The notes beneath the pieces were generated by a model. It searched no databases and was not told where the DNA came from. It saw only the letters and a list, made by a program, of their open reading frames with translations. The position numbers and the translations under genes were made by a program. This document shows, piece after piece, positions 8,287 through 18,300 of a DNA stretch of 30,954 nucleotides. The stretch is from Candidatus Rhodoferax mariagerensis. Lineage in GTDB: Bacteria; Pseudomonadota; Gammaproteobacteria; Burkholderiales; Burkholderiaceae_C. Numbering within the stretch: position 1 is the first letter of the stretch; each line of letters opens with the position of its first letter. The stretch lies in assembly GCA_016719055.1 (NCBI GenBank), contig JADKAW010000031.1, forward strand, positions 1 through 30,954, given 5' to 3'.

Positions 8287-9144
8287 TCAGGATGCGGAAG
8301 TTTGCTGCGAGCCGGCGACGCGATCACCAATGGCCAGCACGCCGACTGCAAACAGGGCACAGAGAAGCTGCGTTGGAACCTCGGTCACTTTCATGACAGT
8401 TTGAGATTGTCACCCAAATGTTACCCAGGACTTGTAAACCGTGTAGGTGAAATTGGTGGCGAACCCAAGCCAATATCTGCCACATGTCCACATTGCCTGC
8501 ATTCAGTGCTGTGAAATATGTATTGACTTGTTTCACAAAACTTGGATCCGCGTTGTTACGAACCGGTCCCCGAAACGCAAACCACCGGCTGTGCCCGAGT
8601 AGCACCCACGACGTATCCCTTCAATCTCCCAAATGGCGTACTGAAAGGCTCCCGATTTGTCATTGCTGGTCACAAGGCTGTCTTAGTACGCGTGCGAGTA
8701 CAGTTCCGTCAATTTGTCCAAAACCGTGGCAGGTGCTTGTATTTGACTTGCCGTAATCTTTAGGACCGTCGATCGAGTCCATCTTTGACTCTGGAATTAA
8801 TTTGAGCCGTCGCAAACAGGTTGCATATGGCCACCTGTTATAAATGGCTCAAGTTTGATGTGCCGTAAGTATTTGAGGACTGACGAAGTTAGGTCAACGG
8901 ATCAAGGCAATACACCCAAAATGGGTGCGCATTCACCTTCCTTAACCTGGTAGGCACCTGTATTAGTTTTCCTGTGAAGTTGCCATATTGAGCAACTCTG
9001 GTGCAATTTGTTAGGGATTATCGACATTGTCAAATAGGGTCCGCCGCCTGCGCCCCCCGCCCCCAACGCACAAAACACCACCGCAGCCATACCGATGATC
9101 TGGCGAACTTTGTTGGGCATTTGCATAGTTTTCATGATATTCAC
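8287..9144 (-). pseudogene. Degenerate PEP-CTERM exosortase substrate gene
   Basis: The locus starts at 9144/9135/9126 with a signal-peptide-like N-terminus (MQMPNKVRQIIGMAAVVFCA followed by small residues). Further down, coding pieces occur in different frames: VYCLDPLT, FQYAIWEIEGYVVGA, PSFVKQVNTYFTALNAG, NFTYTVYKSWVTFG, and a C-terminal VTEVPTQLL plus ALFAVGVLAI hydrophobic segment. Pieces like DKSGAFQYAIWEI and a tyrosine-rich stretch before a C-terminal helix are usual in PEP-CTERM proteins, which are exported, processed by exosortase (XrtA) and retained at the surface or matrix. Several frame changes and stops are present and no canonical PEP triplet survives, so decay is more likely than a single read error. 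prsT lies next door and the promoter upstream is well formed. The family call is inference from layout. Confidence 0.5.
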
Positions 9145-9256
9145 AAACTGTAGGTTTTGATCTTCTCGGGATTTTAGTCAGCTCACCTGAAACGGCAAGC
9201 TTGTAACTCAATCCTCGATTTGCCAAAGTCCAATTTAACCTTGACTTGTAAAGACC

Positions 9257-9275
9257 TAAGCAAAACCCGGGCCAA
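9257..9275 (-). promoter_or_regulatory. Sigma-54 (RpoN) promoter of the PEP-CTERM locus
   Basis: Read on the minus strand the site is TTGGCCCGGGTTTTGCTTA: GG at -24 and GC at -12 separated by exactly 10 bases, close to the consensus TTGGCACG-N4-TTGCW. Transcription would start near 9247, about 105-120 bases before the start codon at 9144-9126. PEP-CTERM genes in Zoogloea and relatives are known to depend on RpoN and the PrsK/PrsR pair, so the location fits established biology. Confidence 0.7.
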
Positions 9276-9318
9276 CTAAATAAGTCCTTGATTTACAAAG
9301 AGAAATTCTTTACCCAGG

Positions 9319-9359
9319 GACAGTCAAACTCAAATGTGTCAAATATTCCGACAGTCAAA
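9319..9359 (-). promoter_or_regulatory. Putative enhancer-binding (PrsR-type) repeats
   Basis: The decamer GACAGTCAAA occurs at 9319-9328 and 9350-9359, 31 bases apart (three helical turns), and TGTC-N9-GACA forms an inverted pair at 9337-9353. The block lies about 45-90 bases upstream of the -24 element, the usual position of sites bound by sigma-54 activators. Assignment to PrsR is inference. Confidence 0.5.
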
Positions 9360-9378
9360 TGAACGCTACAACAACACT

Positions 9379-12210
9379 TCACAGCCCCAGCGCCTTCCTG
9401 AGTTTGTCCACTTCAGCACTCTTGCGAACCTTGACCGGCGCAGCCAGCGCGGCAGCCAGTTCATCTTTGGCTTCGGCATTGCGGCCGGTCTTGGCCAGCG
9501 CCTGGGCCAGGTGAAAGCGAATTTCGCCATTGGAGGGTTGGCGCAGGCGCGCCTCACGCAAATGGCGCAAACCTTCTTCGGGGTTGCCACGTTGCACCAA
9601 TATCCAGCCCAGCAGGTCGGCATATTCGGGGTTGCCCGGTGACAGCTTGAGGGCTTTTTCGGCCATGGCCACACCAGCGGGGTCGTTCAACTGCTGCAGC
9701 AATTGGGCGTAACTGCCCAGCGTGGACGGGTCCTCTGGCTCGGTCAGCAGAATCTGCTTGAAGCTTTGACGTGCGTCTTCGAGTTTGCCGGCCTGAATCT
9801 GAACCTGCGCCAACGCTTTCAGTGCATTCAGGTCTGCCGGTTGTTTTTTTGACCAGGCTTGCATGAAGATCAGCGCCTGTTCAGTCTGGCCCGCCGCAAT
9901 GTGGGCACGCACTACCAAAATGGCGTTGGCAGTAGTGGGTGCCTTGTCCATCGCTGCGCGGTAGCCTGCCAGCGCCGGCGCAAACTGCCCGCGCGACATG
10001 GCCACATGGGCGCTGGTGATCAACGCGGCCACGCTGCCGGGGTGTTTGGCCGCCAGCGTTTTCAAGGCTGCATCCACCTTGCCAGCGTCACCCCGGCGTG
10101 ACTCGACTTCGACCTGCAAAACCAAGGCGTCCACATCGTCAGGGTGCGCTTGCAATGCTTTTTGTACGTTGTAAGCCGCGTCATCCGTGCCGCCGGCCAT
10201 CAATTGCATGCGTCCAATCTGAACCTGTTTGTCGGCGTCAAACTCGGCCTGGCGGGTCGCGTCTTTCAGGGTCAGGCGCGCACTGTTCTTGTCACCCACC
10301 GCCAGGTAACTGCGCGCCAGGGCCATTTGCACTGGCAGGCTGTCGGGGTAGGCAGAGGCCAGCGACTTGGCAGCGGCCAGCGCCTTGTCGGCTTGTTTTT
10401 GACTGTTGAACAGTTCGATGATCGCAAACCCCGCGCGCGGGTCAGACCGCTGCACTTCGGTGGCCCGCGTCAGATGGCGCAAAGCGTCGTCGGGGCGCCC
10501 GGCGCGCAGTTCCAGCACGCCTGACTGAAACAACAAACCGGGGTCGTTCCCGGTTTGGGTCAGCATCGGGGCAAGTCGTTTGCGTGCGTCGTCAAAGCGG
10601 CGCTCTTCAATGTCAAGCCAGCTCAGATTGATGGCTGCAGGGCGAAAAGACGGGTTTTTGGCCAGCACCTGCCCAAAGGCTTCACGCGCGCCACGTTTGT
10701 CGCCGGTGCGCCCCCGCACATTGCCCAAAAAATTGAGCATGGTCAAATTCGCAGGGTCACGCTTGACGATGGCCTCGGCAATTTTCAGCGCTTGGGCAAA
10801 TTGCCCCTGCGCCCCATAGGTCAAGGCCAGTTGAATGCTCGCCTTCAGGTCAGCCGGGTTGCCGGCATAAACTTTCTCAAGGTTGGCCACCCCACGTTGA
10901 CCCTGACCAGCCCCAACTGGCTGACACCCAACTCACGCAATAGCGATGGCTCACCGCCGCGGGCAATGGCCTGCTCAAACAACTGACTGGCCAACAAGCA
11001 TTGCTTGCGGTCCAGCCGCAGCGTGCCCAGCAGGTACAACACATGGGGGTCGTCCGGGTTGGTGCGCTGCGCAGACTCAAGCAAGGGCAGCGCACCTGCG
11101 TGGTCTTTGACTTCGAGCAACATCGATGCCAGTAAAACCTGCGCACCAACGTGTTTGGCATCCAGTTTCAGCAGGTTCTCGAGGTAGGCTTTGGCCTTTT
11201 CGCGGTTGCCCAGTGCGCGGTGCGCCAAGGCACCCGTCATCAAGACTTCAGTGCTGTTTGACAATATGCTGGGCGGCAAACTGTCAATCAGTCCGACAGC
11301 TTCGCCGTAAGCCAGTTTGGCGGCCGCAATATCCCCATTTCGGCTGGCCAGCAGGCCACGCATGAACGAGGCGCGCGGGTCGATCAGTGCCAGGCTGGCA
11401 AGTTGGTCCAGTTCCTGCTGGGCTTCTTTCTCGCGGTTGAGGTTGATCAGCAGGCCGGCGCGCGCTACCCGTGCATCAATAAACCTGGCACTCAGGCCAA
11501 CGGCTCGGGTCTGTGAGGCCAGGGCACCGTTCAAGTCCTTCAGGGCGCTTTGAACAACCCCGTGTGTACCAGGCTGCGGCATTGTCAGGCGCCAGCTCGA
11601 TCGCCTTGTTGACATTGGCGCGGGCCTTGTCGCGCTCGCCAGCTCTGAGCAGCAGCGGTGCTTCTGCCAACAACGGTGCAACTGCACTTGGGTCGGCGGC
11701 ACGCGCATCTGCAAAACTGCGGGTCGCCAGGGCAGTGCTGCCCGACATGCTGTAGGCAACACCGCGCAGTGTCAAAATTTCGGCATGCATCGCCTGGGGC
11801 AGCCCCGCCACGTTCACTGTATCGAGCAGTTTTCTGGTCTCGCCCAACATCAGGTAAAGCTGCCCCAGCGGAATGGCCAGCTCGCTGCGATTCACTCCCT
11901 GGGCCAGCGCTTCTTCAAAAGCCGCTTCGGCGCTTTTGAGTTCACCATTTTTCAGCAAGACCTTGCCCAACAGCAAATGCGCAGCCAGCATTTTCTGGTC
12001 TTGTTGAATGGTGTTCTTGAGCTGGATGGCCGCGCCAGGCAGGTCGCCCTTTTCATAACGCTGCAAGGCATCTTCGTAAAACTTTGCGGCCTGCTCTGGC
12101 GTGGCATGGGCTGCGGATGCCAGACCTGCGGCCAATAACAATGTGGCCAGCATTGACCGACAGGCGCTGCTTGACAAGGTTTGCCGGCCCCGAGATGTGC
12201 GTGTCATCAT
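9379..12210 (-). CDS. prsT: PEP-CTERM system TPR-repeat protein PrsT, two frame breaks
   Basis: A locus of about 943 residues, the usual size of PrsT. It starts with a signal peptide (MLATLLLAAGLASAAHA) and then repeats of about 34 residues with the TPR pattern throughout, for example AAHLLLGKVLLKNGELKSAE and DLLGWILVQRGNPEEGLRHL. No lipobox cysteine is visible at the cleavage site although many PrsT proteins are annotated as lipoproteins. The frame changes near 11562 (WYTRG to VVQSALKDL, a missing G) and near 10908 (SQLGL to GQGQRGVANLEKVY, a missing G); each join restores an unbroken TPR protein. PrsT is encoded in exosortase A loci tied to exopolysaccharide and floc formation. The putative PEP-CTERM substrate gene lies directly downstream behind its own promoter. 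Confidence 0.85.
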
Positions 12211-12348
12211 GTTTTTTTCTGCGCCAATGAATAGGAGTGACGCGCATTATCGGGCTTGAACACAACAGTCATCCGGTCAGCCTGACGGTACGATGGATTG
12301 GTTTCGACCACACGGCCGCGGCATGGTGTCGCCTATGAAATTTATGCC

Positions 12349-12551
12349 TTTTTGACCTCCAGCCGTTGTCCTGACTGCGCAAGCAGCTGCATATTTAGAA
12401 GCAAATTCATGTCAACCAGGTGGTCGCTTCATAAGGCAGTTACCCCAAAAGCAGACAACCCGGAATCGAACAGCCTTCGTCGCGGGGGCGCGACTCCCAC
12501 AGAGTGGCCGGGCTGTAGGCATTTGTAGGAGTTGCGCCCTCGCGACGAATG
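12349..12551. repeat. Composite repeat unit 1: family repeat plus REP pair
   Basis: Begins with GACCTCCAGCCGTTGTCC and CTGCGCAAGCAGCTGC (family repeat), then 65 bases on an inverted REP pair: 12474-12503 (CTTCGTCGCGGGGGCGCGAC) and 12524-12551 (GTTGCGCCCTCGCGACGAAT). The whole unit is repeated, diverged, at 12696-12894. It occupies the 800-base gap between prsT and the adenine deaminase gene, where no gene was found. Confidence 0.7.
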
Positions 12552-12695
12552 ACGCCATGGCCTGTTCGGCGGGCCACAGCCAAGGAAAACCTCCAAGCTT
12601 TGTCGCTAGCTGTCGCCGCAAACAAAAAGCCGTCGGATTCGCTTCTTTCCCCCTCCAAAAGAGCAGCGGCGATCACAGTGCTTTTCTTATGCTTT

Positions 12696-12894
12696 TTTGA
12701 CCTCTAGCGCTCGTCCAGACTGCGCAATAAGCTATCATGTTCGAAGCATTGTCAGACCAAATAGGTGGGCACATCAGAAGGCAGTTGACTTAAACCTGAC
12801 AAGCCGGAATCAACCGCCTTCGTCGCGGGGCGCGACTCCCACAGAGTTGCCGGGTCGTTGGCATTTGCAGGTCTTGCGCCTTCGCGACGAAGGA
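12696..12894. repeat. Composite repeat unit 2: family repeat plus REP pair
   Basis: Second copy of the unit at 12349, in the same orientation about 345 bases away: GACCTCTAGCGCTCGTCC and ACTGCGCAATAAGCTAT, then REP copies at 12817-12845 and 12866-12894. AAGGCAGTT and the stretch around the REP arms (GCGACTCCCACAGAGT) are shared with unit 1. The roughly 145 bases between the units have no visible gene. Confidence 0.7.
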
Positions 12895-13022
12895 CGCAGC
12901 AGCCTGGCAGCACGGTGAATCAAGCGGAACTCTCAAAATATCAAGCATTTTTGGGCTCCCCGCCCTTTGGCAGGCGCTGGCGGCTCTATATTCAGGTGTC
13001 GTTTTGCACTCACCAACGCACC

Positions 13023-14047
13023 ATGAATATCCGCCCCATCACCCCCGACCGCCTGCCTGAGCTGCTGCGCCGCATGCCCAAGGCCGAATTACACCTGCAC
13101 ATTGAAGGCTCACTCGAACCCGAGCTGATGTTTGCGCTGGCCCAGCGCAACGGGTTGGCCTTGCCCTACCCCGATGTCGCCACCCTGAAACAGGCTTATG
13201 TGTTTGACAACCTGCAAGACTTTTTGAACATTACCACGCCGGCACCCAGGTGTTGCGCTGCGAGCAGGACTTTTACGACATGGCCTGGGCCTACCTGCTG
13301 CGTGCGGCGGCTGATCAGGTGGTGCACGCCGAAATCTTTTTTGACACGCAAACCCATACCGGCCACGGAGTTGAGGAATCGGTGGTGATCCAGGGCCTGC
13401 ACCGCGCCTGCATCGATGCTCAAAACCAGCTGGGCCTGAGTGCCAGCCTGATCCTGTGTTTTTTGCGCCATTTGAGCGAGGCCGAGGCCTTTGACGCGCT
13501 GGAGCAGGCGCTGCCACATCTCGACAAATTGGTCGGTGTGGGTCTGGCGTCGAGCGAAGTTGGTCATCCGCCTGAAAAATTTGCCCGCGTCTTTGCCCGG
13601 GCGCGCAGCCTGGGTTTGCGCCTGGTCGCCCATGCCGGCGAAGAGGGGCCGCCCGCCTATATCTGGGGCGCCCTGGATGCGCTCAAAGTTGAACGTATCG
13701 ACCACGGGGTCCAGGCGATCAAAGACCCGGCGCTGATGGCACGGCTGGTGCGTGAAAAAATTCCACTCACGGTCTGTCCGCTGTCCAACCTCAAGCTGCG
13801 GGTCTTCAAAAACCTGTCAGAACACACCCTGGGCCAGATGCTGGACGCCGGTATTGTGGCCACGGTCAACTCCGATGACCCGGCCTATTTTGGTGGTTAC
13901 ATCAACACCAATTTCACCCAGACCTTTGCGGCTTTGGGGTTGACCATGAGCCCCGCGCCCAGCAATTTCCACCAGTTGATCGTGGGTGGAAAAAGCGCAG
14001 TCACCAAAACGCCAGGGTTGTTGCGTACCACGATTCACACAGGCTGA
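13023..14047 (+). CDS. Adenine deaminase (adenosine deaminase family), frameshifted
   Basis: About 341 residues, normal for the family. Zinc ligands His24 and His26 lie in KAELHLHIEGSLEPE; VAHAGEEGPP, KVERIDHG and NSDDPAYFGG hold the remaining metal and catalytic residues. The HIEGSLEPELMFALAQRN opening, SSEVGHPP and CPLSNLKL match the bacterial adenine deaminase subgroup (such as the Pseudomonas enzyme) better than true adenosine deaminases, so the expected reaction is adenine to hypoxanthine in purine salvage. The frame breaks near 13231: LNI should run into YHAGTQVLRC, and one extra T restores it. The last 30 residues (after SPAPSNFHQL) do not look like the usual family end, so a second break near 13960 is possible. 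Convergent with the PilZ gene. Confidence 0.85.
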
Positions 14048-14114
14048 CCACGCCCCGGAAAACCCGATCATCTCCGCTGACACCAAGGAGAAAGAGCGGA
14101 TGGGTAATTTCACC

Positions 14115-14432
14115 TCAGTCGGGATCAGTAAAGAAAGAATTTGCGAGTTTGACGGCGATACCGACCATACCGTCCTTGTGATCAACGCGAACCACTTCGC
14201 CTTTGCACACCATTTTGAGCTTTTCGCCTTGAACGTCGACCTCAACAATGAATTGAACAACAGAACCAGGTGTCTGGTCAGCCTGCGACTCAAAATAAAT
14301 GCCGGTGGCGCTGATGTTGCGGGTCAGGCCCTGGACGCCGTTGAGTTCGACAGGCAACCTCGTCTCAAATCTATCGGCAACCCGCTTGGATTTGACAGAG
14401 TTTCTGATGCTGCTTGAAGGGTTGTGTTGCAT
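14115..14432 (-). CDS. PilZ domain protein
   Basis: A 105-residue protein that is almost entirely one PilZ domain. RFETR (RxxxR) near residue 21 and NISATG (NxSxxG) near residue 39 are the two c-di-GMP binding motifs, both intact. No other domain or membrane segment is seen. It is the last leftward gene of the 14.1-20.9 kb block, 134 bases beyond the VTT gene, so co-transcription is possible but unproven. The partner it controls cannot be read from sequence; the second PilZ domain of the window is in the acyltransferase at 5.6-6.8 kb. Confidence 0.85.
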   Translation of the reverse strand: MQHNPSSSIRNSVKSKRVADRFETRLPVELNGVQGLTRNISATGIYFESQADQTPGSVVQFIVEVDVQGEKLKMVCKGEVVRVDHKDGMVGIAVKLANSFFTDPD

Positions 14433-14566
14433 GGCTCAATTATAAAACTGGTAAACCCTGGTGTTTTCCAGAAAAGAAGCACAAAACATGCCCATTAATC
14501 AAGATTATTTCGCCGGTTATACGAATCAAACACTTACTGCAGACTGGCAACCAATTTCCCGGCAGA

Positions 14567-15307
14567 TCAGCGTGAGATTTCATGGCACTGTAAAGTTTTT
14601 CGACACAAAGATTCCTGCATGCCGGTCCGACGTATCCAAAGCCGCAAAGCCATTGCAGCCATCACAATCAACAAGCCGGTGAAAACCAGAAACAACCATC
14701 CCGCAGACCTGGGTTGCTTAAGGGCAGTCAGGATTTGGTCCATGAACAACATCATGACCAGGGTGCTGGGTGTCATCCCAATGCAAGTACCGATCAGCAT
14801 ATCGCTCAAACGAATATGGGTCGCCCCCGCAATCATGTTGACAATAGCAAAAGGGGCAATCGGCACCAGGCGAACAACCACCACCGCCATAACGCCCCGG
14901 CTCGCAAGGCGCTGACTCAATATATTGACCTTTGCGCCAGCCAGCCTTTGGACAAGCTCATGCCCTAAAAACCTACCGAAACCATAACTAACAGAGGCGC
15001 CGATCAGTGCGCCAGTCATGGCGCACGCAAAACCCGCCCACGGACCAAACGCCACCAAAGTGACCAGCGTCAAAAAGGTCAACGGAACCGCAAGCGAAAC
15101 TGCCAAGGCAAACCCAGCCACAGCTGCGACCGGGCCCAAGCTGGCACCCAGCCGCTGCAAATTGCCCACGATCAGATTGATATCGAGCCAAGCACTCAAC
15201 GGCGACGAACTCCAGGCCACCGCCAGGCCGATGAGCACCATGAGGGCTGCCAGCAAACCCGTCAATCGCCATTTCAGGCGGGTGCGATGTTCAGTGCTGA
15301 TTCTCAT
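14567..15307 (-). CDS. VTT/TVP38-type (DedA-like) membrane protein
   Basis: A 246-residue integral membrane protein beginning MRISTEHRTRLKWRL. Hydrophobic segments lie near residues 15-33, 55-80 and 85-110, and others after residue 150. FGPWAGFACAMTGALIGASV followed by SYGFGRFLG and, later, RLVPIAPFAIVNMIAGATHI are the conserved core of the VTT/SNARE-associated family (DedA, TVP38/TMEM64). Related proteins move or scramble lipids. The ATG at 15307 lies inside the end of the NRPS gene (17-base overlap), so it is likely translated together with it; the in-frame ATG at 15406 would add a non-conserved tail overlapping NRPS more. A role in moving the NRPS product or a lipid substrate is inference. 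Confidence 0.82.
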   Translation of the reverse strand: MRISTEHRTRLKWRLTGLLAALMVLIGLAVAWSSSPLSAWLDINLIVGNLQRLGASLGPVAAVAGFALAVSLAVPLTFLTLVTLVAFGPWAGFACAMTGALIGASVSYGFGRFLGHELVQRLAGAKVNILSQRLASRGVMAVVVVRLVPIAPFAIVNMIAGATHIRLSDMLIGTCIGMTPSTLVMMLFMDQILTALKQPRSAGWLFLVFTGLLIVMAAMALRLWIRRTGMQESLCRKTLQCHEISR

Positions 15308-18300
15308 GACCAGGGCGCAGTGCTTTTGCAATTGCTGCAGCGAGTGCATCCAGGTTGCCTGCCTCGAAAATCGAGCCATGCAGCCCTGGCACCAGAAGCT
15401 CGACAATTGGCTTGTCCATCAATCGCCGCCAGGGACGAAAAAACAACCAATCCCAACTGGCCAGCCCCGAAGACTTGATAGGCCAGGTTGGGCCATCAAA
15501 GTCAGCCGGACGGTACCCGCCCAGCGCCATCACCTGGCTGATCAATCGTGGGTCATTGAACATTGCCCCCAAACGCCTGCCGTTCATACTGAGTTCCTGC
15601 ACGTGCAGATTGCGAACCAGCCAACCCATCAGGCGCCAGGACCTGGCACCACCAAACGCACCCTTTGGATAAATCGTATCGATCAATACAAGCCCGCGCA
15701 CCATTGTGCCCTGGTGTCTGACCAAGCGCGCAGTCTCTAGTGCCGCCACGCCACCCACTGAAAAACCCGCGACAAACCCGGGTGCCAATCCTTGCGCCAC
15801 AATGGCGTCGGCATACAGGGCGGCAAGTTCCGGCACCGAGGCGACCGTCTTGCCAGGGGGTGGCTGCAGCATCTGAACATCACAGACATTTCCCAGCGCG
15901 CGTGCCAGGTTTTGGAACCTCAGCAAATCGCCATGGCCCGAGGCCGCCAGGTACAGGGGAACGCGACCATGGCCACTGCCCAGGTCAATCAGGACCCCTG
16001 GTGTCTTGACCGCCTGGCCCAAGGCCGCTGCCAGCAGTTCAACGGTGGGATGCTCGATCAGTACATACATGGGTACCCGGCGTCCAATCAATTTTTCAAT
16101 ACCGGTCAGAATACTGACTGCAGCCAAAGAGTCGCCACCCAGGTCAAAGAAGTTGTCCTGAATCCCTACAACCGGCACCTGAAGTACCTCTTGCCAAAGG
16201 ACAACCAGGTCAAGCTGCAATTCAGACTGTGGCAGCTGCAGATCAGCAGGAATATTGACTCGATTGACCGCCGGCAATGCGTCAAAGTCAATTTTGCCAG
16301 CGCTGGTTTCGGGCAACGCAGCGTGTACGCTGATGGCCGCAGGAATCATGTAGTCTGGCAGCCGTTCACGCAAAGCGAGCTGCAACCCCTGCGAATCAAC
16401 CTTGTTGCCGGCAGCCACCCACACATGAATCAGTTGTCTGCCATGGTCCTGCACCAGCTTGGCTGCCGCTTGTGTGACACCGTCAACGGACAGGCAGGCA
16501 AATTCGATCTCGCCGAGTTCAATCCGATAGCCACGCAACTTGATCTGACGGTCAAGCCTGCCGGCGAAGTGCAGGTTGCCCTCAACTCCCATCCACCCCA
16601 GGTCACCGGTGCGGTACATGCGTCCGCCAGCGTGAAAAGGGTCATCCAAAAACACCTGCGCGTCCAACTCCGGACGGTTCAGATACCCTCGCGCCAAGGT
16701 GGCACCACCCAGGAATATTTCACCCGTCACACCAAATGGCATAAGTTGCAGTTGGGGGTTCAGCACATAGATCCGCGTGTCGTCAATTGGTCGACCAATC
16801 GGCAATGCAGCATCGCCCGATTGAGGCTCACACACCCACGCACTGGCGAAAATGGCCGTCTCGGTCGGGCCGTACACGTTGTACAGGCGCGCACCGGTTT
16901 CCGCAATAAACCGGTTGGCCAACTCAACTGGTAATACCTCGCCACCGCAGCATGCTACGCGCAGCTTCAGACCAGCCATTCCGAGCGTACCGTCCAAAAA
17001 GCGACTCAGGGTGGACGGCACAAACGCCATAATCGTGACACCATGTTTAACTGCAAATCCAGCCAATGACTCCGGCAACACCCGCCCCGGTGGCGGCAGG
17101 GCAACGCTGCCCCCATGAATCAAGGGCAAAAACAGCTCAATCAAGGACGGATCAAAAGTGAGTTGTGTCGCTTGTGCGGACCGATCATGCCAATCCACTG
17201 CATACGCACGCGAAAGCCAGGCCAAACGCCTTGAGAGGGTGGCGTGATCGACCATGACACCTTTGGGTTGACCGGTTGACCCTGAGGTAAACAACACATA
17301 GGCCAGGCTGCCGGGGACTGGCGGCTTCGCGCTCAATGGCGGGTCAATCGAGGCCCGCGGTGCCAAAAAGACGTTGTCGTCCACCACGACGGCGCGGACG
17401 TTTAGTCGGTCAAAACGCGGCTGACCAGCTGAATCCATCAACAAGGCCCGAGCGCCACTGTCACGCAAAATTTGCGCCACACGCGCCACCGGTGCGTCAG
17501 GATCCAGTGGCAAAAGCCGCACCGACCTTGGCAATCGCCAGCAGCGCCACAACCATGGCGGGCGAACGTGCCATTGCCAGCGCAACCAGACTATCTGGAA
17601 CTTGGCACGTGTCTTGAAGTTGCAGCGCCAGTCGGTGGGCCAGTCGGTCGAAGTGCGGCATAGTCAGAGTGCCTCCATCCCAAACAAGAGCGATTGCTTC
17701 CGGACGCAAGGCCGCCTGGTGCTCAAACTGAGAAACATAAGTTTGGGGCAGATCGTGGCTGGCAACGTCTTTGTGTAAACCCTGTACCAACGCCCAGCTT
17801 TCTTCCGGCGGCAATAGTGCAATGTCCTTCAGGGCGGACGCGGGCGCCGTCATCAGCGATGTCACCAGATGCCATAGCCGGCGCCCTAACAGAGCGGGTT
17901 CACCCGCAGCAAAGCACTCACTGCTGGCGTCCAGCACCAATTCCAGATCCTGATCAGCATGAAATTCGCACACGGTGACACCCAGCGGGTAACGCGCGTC
18001 ACCTGAGAAAATCTGTCTGGAGTCCACCAGTTGTGCCGCCCCGAATGTCACGGCATAGTCTTGCCGCTCAAACGACAACAACACGTCAAACAGACCATCA
18101 CGTCCGCTACGAATCAATTGCAACGCCTTGCCCAATTCACTCAAGGGGTAGCGCGGATGTCGCAAAGCGCCCCGCAGCGCGGCATTGCTGGCCACCAGCA
18201 AATCCGATACCGTCATGGCCTCGGTGACTGTCAGTTTGAGCACCAGAACCCCCACGAACATTCCAGGTGTTGCCCTGTAGCGTCGTCCCGAACGGTTGAG

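Noticed and set aside
15792..16934. Rightward open frame of 380 codons opposite the A/PCP domains
   Set aside because: Antisense to intact adenylation and carrier motifs; no domain of its own.
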